DNA of 64,000 bases from Ampullaceana balthica (Eukaryota > Mollusca > Gastropoda > Lymnaeidae). Each line of letters begins with the position of its first letter. Within the stretch, counting starts at the first letter, position 1. The DNA lies in the NCBI GenBank assembly GCA_944989445.1, contig CALYLW010000690.1:208501-272500 (forward strand), read 5' to 3'. Made by a program: the position numbers and the translations under genes. The notes below the pieces were generated by a model. That model was given only the letters and a program-made list of their open reading frames with translations, was not told the origin of the DNA and made no database searches. Positions 48,833 through 60,323 of this stretch are shown piece after piece.

Positions 48833-49752
48833 TTGTGAGAGTTTGTTATGTGTTGTGAGAGTTTGCTATGTGTTGTGAGAGTTTGCTATGTGCTGTGAGA
48901 GTTTGCTATGTGTTGTGAGAGTTTGCTATGTGCTGTGAGAGTTTGCTATGTGCTGTGAGAGTTTGCTGTGTGTTGTGAGAGTTTGCTATGTGTTGTGAGA
49001 GTTTGCTATGTGCTGTGAGAGTTTGCTATGTGTTGTGAGAGTTTGCTGTGTGCTGTGAGAGTTTGCTATGTGTTGTGAGAGTTTGCTATGTGTTGTGAGA
49101 GTTTGCTATGTGCTGTGAGAGTTTGCTATGTGCTGTGAGAGTTTGCTATGTGTTGTGAGAGTTTGCTATGTGCTGTGAGAGTTTGCTGTGTGCTGTGAGA
49201 GTTTGCTATGTGTTGTGAGAGTTTGCTATGTGCTGTGAGAGTTTGCTATGTGCTGTGAGAGTTTGCTATGTGCTGTGAGAGTTTGCTATGTGCTGTGAGA
49301 GTTTGCTATGTGTTGTGAGAGTTTGCTATGTGTTGTGAGAGTTTGCTATGTGTTGTGAGAGTTTGCTATGTGCTGTGAGAGTTTGCTATGTGTTGTGAGA
49401 GTTTGCTATGTGTTGTGAGAGTTTGTTATGTGTTGTGAGAGTTTGCTATGTGTTGTGAGAGTTTGCTATGTGTTGTGAGAGTTTGCTATGTGTTGTGAGA
49501 GTTTGCTATGTGCTGTGAGAGTTTGCTATGTGCTGTGAGAGTTTGCTATGTGTTGTGAGAGTTTGCTATGTGCTGTGAGAGTTTGCTATGTGCTGTGAGA
49601 GTTTGCTATGTGTTGTGAGAGTTTGCTATGTGCTGTGAGAGTTTGCTATGTGTTGTGAGAGTTTGCTGTGTGTTGTGAGAGTTTGCTATGTGCTGTGAGA
49701 GTTTGCTATGTGTTGTGAGAGTTTGCTGTGTGTTGTGAGAGTTTGCTGTGTT
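48833..49752. repeat. 20-bp minisatellite, about 46 copies
   Basis: Unit TGTGAGAGTTTGCTATGTGY in strict register with no indels. Variation is confined to Y (C/T) and an occasional TATG to TGTG. Confidence 0.97.
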
Positions 49753-49794
49753 TCTTTTAACAGTTAATATCAATGTTCGTCCTTATTTACTGCT

Positions 49795-50110
49795 TTATTA
49801 TAGCTATCCATCAATCCATTCATCGATCAACCTCTCTATCAGTCAGTCTGTCCGTCCTTCTGTCTATCTGTCCGTCTATATGTCTGCCCATATGTCTGTC
49901 CATCTGTCTGTCCATCTGTCTGTCCTTCTGTCTGTCTATCTTTTATCCGTCTATCTGTCTGTCTATCTGTTTGTCAGTCTGTCTGTCTACCTGTCTGTCT
50001 ATCTGTATGTCTATCTGTTTGTCTATATGTCTGTCTAGCTGTGTGTCTATATGTCTGTATCTTTCTATCTTACTGTCTATCCGTCTGTCTGTATATTTAT
50101 CTAATCAATC
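49795..50110. repeat. Tetranucleotide TCTG/TCTA microsatellite
   Basis: Imperfect CTGTCTATCTGT tract following the 20-bp array. The ORFs are shadows of the four-base period. Confidence 0.93.
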
Positions 50111-50234
50111 ACTCTCTATCTAACTCTCTTCCAGTCCAGCATTTATTATCCTCCTACCTATCACCAACCGAAAGTCAGAATGAATCCAACATGGTGGCTA
50201 ATGCCGTCTGATATGTGATGTGTTACACATGCAG

Positions 50235-50330
50235 GAGTTGATGCCCTTTAACTCCCGTTTACAAAACACCCTCCGCCATCTTAACTCTTCTGCTGTGCCT
50301 TACCCGCATGTGGTTGCCGTAACCACTCGT
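50235..50330 (+). CDS. Candidate internal exon of the plus-strand gene
   Basis: Between acatgcag and CGT|gtgagt lie 96 nt, exactly 32 codons open in phase 0, the phase used by neighbouring exons. Translation begins ELMPFNSRLQNTLRHLNSS. The acceptor has a poor pyrimidine tract, so this is tentative. Confidence 0.28.
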
Positions 50331-50436
50331 GTGAGTCACCGAAGACTAAATCATCATTACGCGATACAATATCGAGGGCCGCGTATGACTTTTCCCCGAG
50401 TTGACTTCTGTTTAAGTTATCAATCAAAACTGTCTG

Positions 50437-50608
50437 CTACACAACTGTATGATACACAACTGTATGATACACAACTGTCTGATACACAACTGTCTGATAC
50501 ACAACTGTCTGATACACAACTGTATGATACACAACTGTCTGATACACAACTGTCTGATACACAACTATCTGATACACAACTGTCTGATACACAACTGTAT
50601 GATACACA
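50437..50608. repeat. 15-bp minisatellite, about 11 copies
   Basis: Unit CTGTCTGATACACAA with CTGTATG and CTATCTG variants, about 100 bp beyond the candidate exon at 50235. Confidence 0.95.
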
Positions 50609-50669
50609 CATATCTTATCGGTACTTTGTTAGACAAACGACATGGGTACGCGGCATTGTGTTATTAGTT

Positions 50670-52560
50670 TAATTTGACTTTCAGCTGATTGCACTGATAG
50701 ACATTTGACAAAATACATTTTCTGGTTGGTAATTTCTTCAATAACTTGACTTACATTCTTGTTTGTTTGACTTGCCTCTCACAAGTTCTTCTTACTCACT
50801 TACTGGCGTCAGTGATACGTGTAGTACTTTCACTGGAGTCAAATTACGTGGTCAGAATAAACGTGTTCACATTCTTGTTCTTTTTTTGGTTTTTGTTTTG
50901 GTCCTTTTTGTTCTTTGTTTTGGTCCTTTGGGGTTTTTTTTTGTCCTTTGGTCTTTGTTTTGGTCATTTTGTCCGTTGTTATTCCATCCTTTCTTTTTAC
51001 GCATTCTTTATGTACATTTTATTATCATTTCTATTTTGTTAGTATTTGTACTCATAAAAGGAAAGGTCGTCTCTATGCGTCCTCAAGGATGAGCGTGCAC
51101 GGAATGCTGGGACCGCGGGGCGCCACTCAAGGTGGTTGCCTTTCAATGAATACTCATCTTGATCCGACCGGACGGATAACTGTGAAAACGCTCACCATGA
51201 TACGGACAAGTCTGGCGCCCCGAGGGGCGAGCAGCTCCTCACATGTAACATCAGGATGAGGGGAGGGTAGGGAGGGAGGTACCTGTACTACTATTCTGAC
51301 TTACCTGCGGTGTCCTGTTTGTAGTATTAGCCGTGTCTGGAATAACAAGGGGCGTGCCTGGAAGACAGGATCTTGGAGAGATCCAACCCTCCCCGCCCCC
51401 ACTCACACCCACTTGCACAGACGCACAGTTTTTCTTTTATCTCAACGGAGTTGGGATTTTATCAGATCTTGGCAAACGGCCATCATGCCTGGCTATGAGA
51501 ACTGATTTTACATTAAAAAGGTGTACAATTAATAGCGTACACACACCGTTATTGCAACTGCCACCGTCAATCATACATTTATGTTCTACTAAATTTTCAA
51601 GTCAAGGATTCCAGCTACGAGGTCCACTTACCTCCCTTGTCTTAAATGTATTTAAATATTCCGTACACTACGGGATGAAAAGTAAAATTAAAATCGATCT
51701 TTTCAAGTTTCATTTTTCATAATAATAATAATAATAATTTCGTCAAAATGACCAGTTGATGAGGTCATCGGGGTACATGGAGAAAACATAATTGAGAACC
51801 CTTACTCTTATCTCAGTGGAATCGCCAAACCTGGAATCTCCTTGTGATCTCTAATCCGGGCACCTATCTACCGGCGCCTAAATAAAACGTTGTTAACGCC
51901 CGGATTTTTTGGCAGACTGATCCGGACCAGAAGGGTGTGTCCTAGAAACCGAGGCTTTGTAAAAAATAGTTTCTTTAACCAATAACACCCCAAATGTACA
52001 GTTTTAAGATCACATACAAAAAGATGTATGTCATTAAACAAATATATTATTATTTTACCCCTCCCCTCCCCCCACACCAAACCAAACCAAATAAAATATT
52101 AAAAAGTCAGTTATCTTCTTAACAGTTTGTGGTTAAAGATCCGTTAAGATTAGGGGCCGTCCATAAATGGCGTCACGCGATTTTGGCCGATTTTTACCCC
52201 TCCCCCCCTCGTCACATTTCGTTACAAAATCTTAGACGTCACAAAGCTGTGGACCCCCCGCCCCCCCCCCTAAAAGCCGTATTTTCTATTTGAAATTGAG
52301 AATGTTTCAAATCAGTTTATCGTCGTTTAAGTATGTATTTAGTGTAAGGCAGCACTCTAATATCGTTATAGGGTGAATCCATGTAAAATGTCATAAAATA
52401 AATAGTAAGATACCAAATATTTAAGTGGAACTTTTATTTAAAGCAGCATTTTTTTACGTGACGTCACTAATCTTAAACTCCCCCCCCCTCCCCCTCATCA
52501 TACATCGTCATAAGCGTCAGACACACGCTTTTAGTCATATTAAATCACAGTACTTGAACG
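50670..52560 (+). other. Intronic spacer, no exon recognised
   Basis: T/G-rich sequence at 50870-51050, then a GC-rich patch at 51060-51240 with opposed GGGGCGCC and GGCGCCCC motifs. At 52145-52500 is a GGGCCGTCCATAAATGGCGT-type repeat with C-runs, a motif I recall as part of a dispersed invertebrate MITE family. Its ends are not defined. Confidence 0.45.
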
Positions 52561-53995
52561 TATAAGTTTTAACTTATTTTCTTATTTTTAGTCCACGTAT
52601 GAAAACGTGGTTTTTAAAAATCCTTTTTTTACCTTTATTTATTTTAATCCTTTTAACAAAAACGTGTGAAAAAAATATTTTTTACCTCTATTTATTTTAA
52701 CAAACAACTCATCAGCACCCGCCCGACGTTAATACCATGGCAATTAGGTCACGGGGGTGAACTCCGCACGTGAAATCTAACAACGGTAGTGTGATACAGA
52801 TGCTTATATAGAGATAAACTAAAAAATTGCATTAATTTAATTGTGGTACATTCGATCGATCTGAAATTTTGATACAATGTATTTTCATCCAAGATTTAGC
52901 TGTGGTAAAAATTTGAGCTCTGTAGGACCACCAGAAGTGGTTTAATTTTACATTGGAAAATTTGAAAAATTGATGACAGACAAGAAAGCAAGTTATTAAA
53001 ACGTGGTAAAAAAATACTTTAAAAAAAAATTTAAATTTAAAAAAAACACGCTTTTATTTTATCCTTTTTAGTCCACTGAAATAAACGTGGTTTTTTTTTA
53101 ATCTTTTTTTTTACCTCTATTTATTTTCTTCTTTCTAGTCAACTTATAAAAACGTGGTTTTTAAACATCTATTTTTACCTCTATTTATTTTCCAAACACC
53201 TCATCAGCACCCGCCCACGTTTTACTACCACGGCGATGAGGTCACGGGGTGAACAGTGAACACGGCACGTGAAATCTAACAACGGCAGTGGGATATACAT
53301 GCTTATATAGAGATTAACTAAAAATGCAATAATTCAATTCGATCTGAAATTTTGATACAATGTATCGTCATCCAAGATCTATCTGTGGTAAAATTTTGAG
53401 CTCTCTATGACCATCAGAAGTGGTTTAATTTTACGTTGGGAAATTTGAAAAAATGCGGACAGACAGACACGAAAGCAAGTTAATAAAAACGTGGTAAAAA
53501 AGTAGCAAATAAAACAACCCGTAAAAACAAAGTTTTTGACTATAAATCCCTTATATATGAGACAGAACTAAAAGTATTGATTATGTTCCAACGCGACAAA
53601 CATTTACAGACTTAAAGTCTGGTCACCAATCGCTTGACCGAGCTCAGCGTGACACGTAAAATGTAAACAAAAGCACGCCGGTACTTCGATGGGTCGCGTC
53701 AACGCGTCAACTCAAACTCTCACGTGGGGAAAAAACAATAACAAACCGTGAATTTGAATTACATACGTTATATAAGAATAAACTAAAAATGCATTAATTT
53801 AATTACGGTACGTTCGATCGATCTGAAATTTTGATACGATGCATTGTTAGGTGAGACGGGTCCGTGTGCCAAATTTCATCTCGATCGGATGACGGAAAGT
53901 GGGTCATTTTTGACTTCTGTTTTTCCGCCCGCCCAAGACAGAGACAGACAGAGAGAGATGACGACAGAGACGGCGGTGAAGTTAATATAAGGGAT
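52560..53995. repeat. Two to three diverged direct copies of a roughly 500-bp unit
   Basis: CACGTGAAATCTAACAACGG recurs at about 52768 and 53269, followed in each by GCTTATATAGAGAT and later GATCTGAAATTTTGATAC. A third partial copy (53760-53990) shares GATCTGAAATTTTGATAC and ends in GACAGA repeats. GTCCAC..AAAACGTGG segments repeat before the first two. Confidence 0.8.
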
Positions 53996-54540
53996 TTAAA
54001 AAGCTTAGCTACTACGTAGAGTGATAACAAAATCCTATCAGAAAATTCACGTGATTTTTGTATTTAAAGAAATTAGTAACATCTTTTTTTTTCTTTCAAT
54101 CAGTACAAAATGGAGGATATGCCAGCGTACATGAATACTATTGTGAATGGTATTTTGAATGGTATTGCGAATGGTATTGTGAATGGCAATGTTTCATGTT
54201 ATTGTAAATGTTCATGTTTAATGTTATTGTTTAATGTTGTTGCAGAATGTTATTGTGAATGATTTTGTCAATCTGACATATTTCTCGTGAAAGCATGTTA
54301 TTTAAACATGCATCTATAACTTCTGTTCCCACTGGTTTGGGAGATATGGTGAATCTCCTCATAAATTCTTTCTTTTAAAAAAACGTCATGCGGCAAGGCA
54401 AAAAAAGTCAAAAGAAGAATTACGAAGAATTTATAATTGCAAAATACGCTCTCCGGCACTAAACTGTCTGTCGCTGCGCTGGATTTTGATGGAATGTTAT
54501 GAACAAGCTAGTTCGTTCGTTTGTTCCGTTGTAAATCTGT

Positions 54541-55114
54541 AAATGCCCCCTTCAAACCGTCTCCCCCTTGTCTCTCTTGTGCACACGCACACACACGTAC
54601 GCACTCTCACACAACAACATAAACAAACAGGCACGCACAATATGTGATGTAAAGATAATAAAATGAACAAAAAAACTTTTTAAAAAGAATGAGGCCCAGC
54701 TGCAGTGAGGAATGCAGACTCTCGCATGAAAAAGCAGAAAATAAATGTTTAGTCACAAACTAAGTAGTCACACAGGGGGACTCAGAACTTTTGTGTTAGT
54801 TGATCAAATTTTATATCTCAAATTAAATGCCACAATCGATCACAATACATATCAATAAAACTTAGAGTTCTGAGTTCCCCTGTGTGACTACTTAATTTGT
54901 GACTAAAAATTTATTTTGTGGTTTTTCATGCGAGATTCTACATTCCTCACTGCAGCTGGGCCTCAATCTTTTTAAAAAGTTGTTTTGTTCATTTTATTAT
55001 CTTTACATCACATATTGTGCGTGCCTGTTTGTTTATGTTGTTGTGTGAGAGTGCGTACGTGTGTGTGCGTGTGCACAAGAGAGACAAGGGGGAGACGGTT
55101 TGGAGGGGGCATTT
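54541..55114. repeat. Long inverted repeat: two arms of about 255 bp around a 70-bp loop
   Basis: Left arm 54541-54795 (AAATGCCCCCTTCAAACCGT onward) is reverse-complementary to 54862-55114 (ending GACGGTTTGGAGGGGGCATT). Only scattered mismatches are seen. The arms include an AC-rich segment (CACACGCACACACACGTACG) and AGGCCCAGCTGCAGTGAGGA. The 70-bp loop is AT-rich. No transposase or clear target duplication is visible. Confidence 0.92.
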
Positions 55115-55876
55115 TGAAAAATAAAATAAAATAAGAGGCTACGTCTTATTTTCCAAAAAAAACAACAAAAAAACAAACAAGCAAACAAAAACTTGAAGCA
55201 AATTAATGAATGATTTTGTTATTAGCAGGTAAGAGAAAATGTACTTTAAAGAATGAGGTTAAAAGGTTAATCGACTCATTAAGTCGTTCTCGAAAGATTA
55301 CTTTATCCTTCCGAAAAGATTAAGTCAACTTTTGTAGTATATAATGATACTGCACCTTCAAAAAGACTTCTACTAGATTAAGAGAGATTCAATGATAAAT
55401 TCTGGGCAAAACAAAATTTGCTGAAATCCGCACTTAGAGACAAAAGTTATTCATTTAAATTTCAAAGATATAGTTTACTTGAGCTACAAATCACGTCAAA
55501 CGAAATTCAAAGATAATTTTTTACAAAGGTAAAGAAAAGAAATAATTGATGTCAGAGAAGGATTCGTATTTCAAGAATTGGTGGCGTTTTCGGTCAATTT
55601 CCCGAGAAACTTTCCTGTACAACCCCCTTATGAATTTGAATTAAGATGAATGGCAAATTGAAATCTTGACACTTGAAAAACAAATAAATAAAACCTTTTT
55701 TTTCCAAATGAAAATTAGAGTCAGAACTTAGTGTGGTGATCGTGTATTAGTGTGAGATCCGCTGCTGAGCCTCTTTATCCACGACGTCTGATTTAGTTCT
55801 TACAACGGCGATATCATACTTTTAGCCTAGTTAATTATGTGCAACTCTGGGAAAATTAAAGTCAACGGTCAACCTG

Positions 55877-56237
55877 TCGAAGCCACCACCCTACTTTAGT
55901 TTCACTTATCAGAGGCACAGCTAGAGTATCGAAGCCACCACCCTACTTTAGTTTCACTTATCAGAGGCACAGCTAGAGTATCGAAGCCACCACCCTACTT
56001 TAGTTTCACTTCTCAGAGGCACAGCTAGAGTATCGAAGCCACCACCCTACTTTAGTTTCCCTTCTCAGGGGCGCAGCTAGAGTATCGAAGCCACCACCCT
56101 ACTTTAGTTTCCCTTCTCATGGGCGCAGCTAGAGTATTGAAGCCACCACCCTACTTTAGTTTCCCTTCTCAGGGGCGCAGCTAGAGTATCGAAGCCACCA
56201 CCCTACTTTAGTTTCCCTTCTCATGGGCGCAGCTAGA
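55877..56237. repeat. 52-bp minisatellite, seven copies
   Basis: Unit GTATCGAAGCCACCACCCTA onward through CAGCTAGA. Left copies carry CACTTATCAGAGGCAC and right copies CCCTTCTCAGGGGCGC, a polarity in variant distribution. Confidence 0.94.
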
Positions 56238-56944
56238 ATATCTTGAGCCCAGGACAAACTTTTAAATTTGGTTTCCCCACCCGTTTAATTAATATACATG
56301 TATATTACCCTTGTTGACTTATTATATTGTGACGTGTAAACATCACGTTAGCGTCTCTGTACTTTGGCGTCTGTTCTTTGCATACCAAGACAAACAATAA
56401 ACCGTGGCTCGATAACTGGTCTGGTTGAAAGACATAGGTGGGATTTCTTTTTTTGGAAGAGGAGTTCCTAGCCCTAGTGAAAAACGTAAATAGGTCGCGA
56501 GAGAAACGAATACTCTTTAAAGACTGTGTTCCAACATTGTCTCCACACTTCATTTCAGATTTGAACGTAAAAACAAATACCCCTTGGCCCCTGGTTATAG
56601 AAGACCAGAGCAGATTTTAGGGGTAAATATTGTCTTAAGGTTTGGGGTTCCACGTTTTTTAAATGTCATATAAGCTAATTTTGGTGGTATCCACTTCCAT
56701 GAGGCATCAATTAACAAAATAACATGTGAAAGTCGTCGGGGGGGGGGAAATTGGACATTAATTGCTACATTCTTTTGTGGTACCAGATGCACGTCTGTAT
56801 AGGCGTTCAGTAGCAGTGCCGTACATCCCGCACGTGTCCGCACCGTGATGCATCCATCCGTCGTGTCTCAGTTGTGATTGCATGAAGTCTCGAAGGAACA
56901 CGAACAACACCCGCGTCATCTCATTGGACATTGCCAGACCCAAG

Positions 56945-57085
56945 CAATGTTCCCTCTAAGGTTCGATGGTCTGTGTGTAAAGAAAAATTAGGTCATGTGC
57001 AAATTTACACAGCATCCACTTTTTCAATCCTGTGCAATATTTTACAAAATTTGCTGCGTGGTAATTCTAAGCTGCTGCGCGACGT
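56945..57085 (+). repeat. Dispersed repeat starting CAATGTTCCCTCTAAG, copy 2
   Basis: Same family and orientation as 27405-27560, with scattered substitutions and small indels. Confidence 0.65.
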
Positions 57086-57173
57086 CGCAGCTTAACGGGA
57101 AAATTGGACCCAAGGGCTCAACTTGGACAAAGCGAACATCATGATCCGAGTTTCTTCTATCCTTAACACAATC

Positions 57174-57252
57174 AAACAACAACAACAACAGCAACAACAA
57201 CAACAGCAACATCAGCAGCAACAACAACAACAGCAACAACAACAACAACACT
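57174..57252. repeat. CAA/CAG trinucleotide microsatellite
   Basis: Imperfect (CAA)n with interspersed CAG. The minus-strand polyleucine ORF is a shadow. Confidence 0.95.
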
Positions 57253-58524
57253 TCTTGAAACGAAAAATAAACATCAGAAAAACATCAATTAGCTAAATGA
57301 AATTACTATCGATTTTTTAAAGATAACAGTCAACTTAAATCACTTTAAATTATTGAATTAATTTAATATTTAATCCAGCAAAATCCATTTGAAGTATCCT
57401 ATTTCTTTCTCGTAGTCTAGCTAAAATGTTCATAAAGCCACAATGAGTGATTGCCACCTCACAAAATCAGCTGTACTTTCATTTGCTTTATGTCTGCCTA
57501 ACGTTAAAATTTGAACTGTTCCCAAAGGGTTGCCAGAGCTACAGCTTAAAAATTTTTTAAAAGATCCCTCACCCCTTCTCTCCCAACACACAGTATAAAA
57601 AAACAAAGACGATTATAACCTACAAGAAAACGCTTGCAATTATTTTCTGGCAATGCCAATGAAATTGTTCAACAGGTGCTGGCCAACCACAATAACATAA
57701 TCTCGAAACGAAACGTGTCTGCAAATTGGATCCCCCCCCCTACACACACACACACACACCCAACCCCTTATCTTAAAAGGCTGGGCGTCGCTTTTTCTTC
57801 TTCTTCTTAATTACAGGTACTCAAGAGAGTGCACAGATGATGAGAAAATGAGGACAGAATAGAAAATAGTTTCAAATATTAATAGAAGATGAAGCATTTA
57901 AATTATATCAACATTTAAAGTGAATGTTTTACCCACATAGATTTTCATTTAATATTTTTCATAATCTTAACCCTTTTATTGGAGTAAGGATACAAACTGC
58001 TTTATTTTATATTTATTTTTTTCGTATTTCCAACAAAATTTGTTTATAGAATTTTTTATCTTTTTTGCTCGATTTTACTTGAAAAATGTTTTGAAACTAA
58101 ATGTTAAAGTATTTCCCTCTTTTTCTGATCACCCATAATGCATCGTGCTGTGTACATCAAATTAAAGTACGTTAGGTTGTCTTTAAAATTAATGTAATAT
58201 AATTCTATCTTGGGGCGTTTGTCTTTTAAGTTTTACATTTTATTAATTATTAGTACCCTAAGTTTTATTTTAACAAGTTTAAAATTGGATTTAAGATTTT
58301 AGCCTAATGCTATTGCTGTTATTTTATGTTATTTTTTTCCCTGTTGATTGTTCTTTTGCAGCATTATTTAAAAAAATTGTCCCCGTGCTGTTATTAAATT
58401 AACAGTAATTCGCTACTCAAAAATTGCCCCGATTGCGAATGTGTACGCTTGGAAAACATACTTACCTGTATACTTTTTAACTCTCCTGTAATATTTAATA
58501 CGCGAGTTCTGTTCCAATCTTCTG

Positions 58525-58795
58525 TGACGTGTGTTACCCTGTCCATGTCCCAGCCCCTCCCTGTCACGTGTGACCCTGTCCATGTCCCAGGCCGCCGCCC
58601 CTCCCTGTCACGTGTGACCCTGTCCATGTCCCAGGCCACCGCCCCTCCCTGTCACGTGTGACCCTGTCCATGTCCCAGGCCACCGCCCCTCCCTGTCACG
58701 TGTGATCCTGTCCATGTCCCAGGCCACCGTCCCTCCCTGTCACGTGTGACCCAGTCCCTGTCCCAGGCCACCGCCCCTCCCTGTCACGTGATGGA
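58525..58795. repeat. 44-bp minisatellite, about six copies, CACGTG in each unit
   Basis: Unit GTGTGACCCTGTCCATGTCC, CAGGCCACCGCCCCTCCCTG, TCAC. Every junction recreates CACGTG, an E-box core. It ends about 65 bp before the exon at 58862. Confidence 0.95.
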
Positions 58796-58861
58796 CAGGT
58801 GAGTACACGTATCGTACTCACCTGTGGGGAAACGATCTCACTCAAACCTTTCCTCTCTCAG

Positions 58862-59080
58862 CAGACAACGACGGTGGTATCGACAGGATCGGAATCGACG
58901 TCGTCCACAGCAGTGATGTCTTTCAGCACGGCCACCACATCGTCCTCCGCGGCGACGACGGCGGTATCGTCCAGCGGTATCGGCGCCAAACAATCCACCA
59001 CCGTCACCGCCACGGGCGAGAAGAACAACAAACCGGCCATAGTGGTGCCCAATGACTCCAACACTTACATGGCAACACAG
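58862..59080 (+). CDS. Unrecognised protein, Ser/Thr-rich exon
   Basis: Acceptor ctctctcag|CAG and donor ACACAG|gtgaga bound 219 nt, 73 codons in phase 0. The product is a low-complexity Ser/Thr/Ala tract (STSSTAVMSFSTATTSSSAA) followed by AIVVPNDSNTYMATQ. Such segments are usually disordered and often modified. GC content is high relative to the intron. Short G/C-rich ORFs on the other strand are shadows. Confidence 0.72.
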
Positions 59081-60061
59081 GTGAGAAACACTCCCGGGTC
59101 TTTCTCCTTGCCCTCCCCCACCCCACAACCATCCCCTGATGAGATGCTCCCCCGACCCTTAGCACCTCCTCCCAGGTGATTATCTTCCGCCCACCCCTCA
59201 CCCCAAGACCTTTCTCCGTGCATTTCCCCTCGAGATCACCTTCCACCACACTTCCCTCCCTTGAAATCTTCTCCCACCTACCTACCCTCCTCCATACCTC
59301 CTTACACCTGGAAGCCCCCTTCCCCCGCCCCTCTCACAACGCTAATTTATTTTCATCCATCAACTTCCGCCTTCAACGGCCTTCAGATCCAATGTCAGTT
59401 TGATGGTTTTTATTTGTTTTGATTCTTTAAAGGTTTAGATTATTGCTGGCACACAATTTATAACACTGAGCAAAGATATATCAAATATTCGTTTCTATTC
59501 ATTTCATATTCATAACTTAAAAATATATAGTATATATGTATATGGTATATATAATACATTTATTTTATTGTAAAAAATGAGTTCTTGAAAGCTGATATGT
59601 TCGGTTAAATCTTGTCTTATCCCCTGAACTGAGCAAACGCTTTCAACTAACTGAAATGTTTGGTAGTTCTCATAATGTTGCTACCGAAAGTTGTGCTTTT
59701 TTTCTTCATTTGCCGTCATCTGTACAGTGGCTTAACAACGGCTTGGCATTAGGGCAGTTGCCAAGGGCGCCGGCCTGCGACGGTTCACAAGGGCGCCGCT
59801 AAAGCTCTAATTTTTAAATTTGTATTTAAATAACGTGTGCCAAAAATAAATTAGCCAAGGGCGTCAAAAACCAAGTTACGCCTCTGCATCTATACGTTTT
59901 TTTACGGTGAAACGGGAGCTTTTCCTGGGTTATAAATATACATTATGTTTCAAACATTGTACACTATTAAACGAAATCACAGACTTTAATTCAAAAACGT
60001 CTCTGTTGTGTCGATTGTTGGCGCATGTCTACATTCAAAATAACACACTGTGCTTATCCAG
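59081..60061 (+). other. Intron between the last two exons
   Basis: C/T-rich start (59100-59390), then AT-rich DNA and a hAT MITE at 59725-59886. No exon seen. Confidence 0.6.
59725..59886. mobile_element. hAT-type MITE, 162 bp
   Basis: Begins CAGTGGCTTAACAACGG and ends AAGTTACGCCTCTG. Flanks CATCTGTA (59717-59724) and CATCTATA (59887-59894) form an 8-bp target duplication with one mismatch. Contains CAAGGGCGCCG twice. Confidence 0.85.
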
Positions 60062-60308
60062 GTGACGTCATCAAGCGACACACAGAAGAAGAAGACACTG
60101 AAGCAAGTCGAGTCCGAGGAGGAAGATTTCAAAAGGCAGGATTTGAACCCCGGTGCCCGCACGGCGCTGGAACGCGTGTACACACACCACCCGGACTTCT
60201 ACCAGCTGAACTCCAAGGTCCTGGACGAGGGCAGTTTACTCAAGCAGGATGTGCTGGACATCTACAGGAAAACAGGGGAGTCACTGACTTACGAGCAGCT
60301 GCTACAAG
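60062..60308 (+). CDS. Unrecognised protein, basic-acidic then helical exon
   Basis: Acceptor cttatccag|GTG and donor CTACAAG|gtaatg bound 247 nt (82 codons plus one base, so the next exon starts in phase 1). It begins with a charged linker (QKKKTLKQVESEEEDFKRQD). The rest, including LERVYTHHPDFYQLNSKVL and LLKQDVLDIYRKTGESLTY, looks like a compact helical domain. This is the most conserved-looking part of the gene and the best query for identifying it. The gene continues beyond the window. Confidence 0.78.
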
Positions 60309-60323
60309 GTAATGTGCCACTGT

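Larger units (their letters stand above)
55115..58520 (+). other. Intronic spacer, distal part
   Basis: AT-rich sequence without a recognised exon. Contains the 52-bp array, the second CAATGTTCCCTCTAAG repeat, a CAA microsatellite and short pyrimidine and AC tracts near 57730-57810. Confidence 0.5.

Noticed and set aside
48833..49752. CRISPR array
   Set aside because: Direct repeats without unique spacers, in a eukaryotic intron.
49748..50123. SVYLSVYL-type ORFs
   Set aside because: Translations of a TCTG/TCTA microsatellite.
57042..57251. Polyleucine ORF
   Set aside because: Reverse reading of a CAA/CAG microsatellite.
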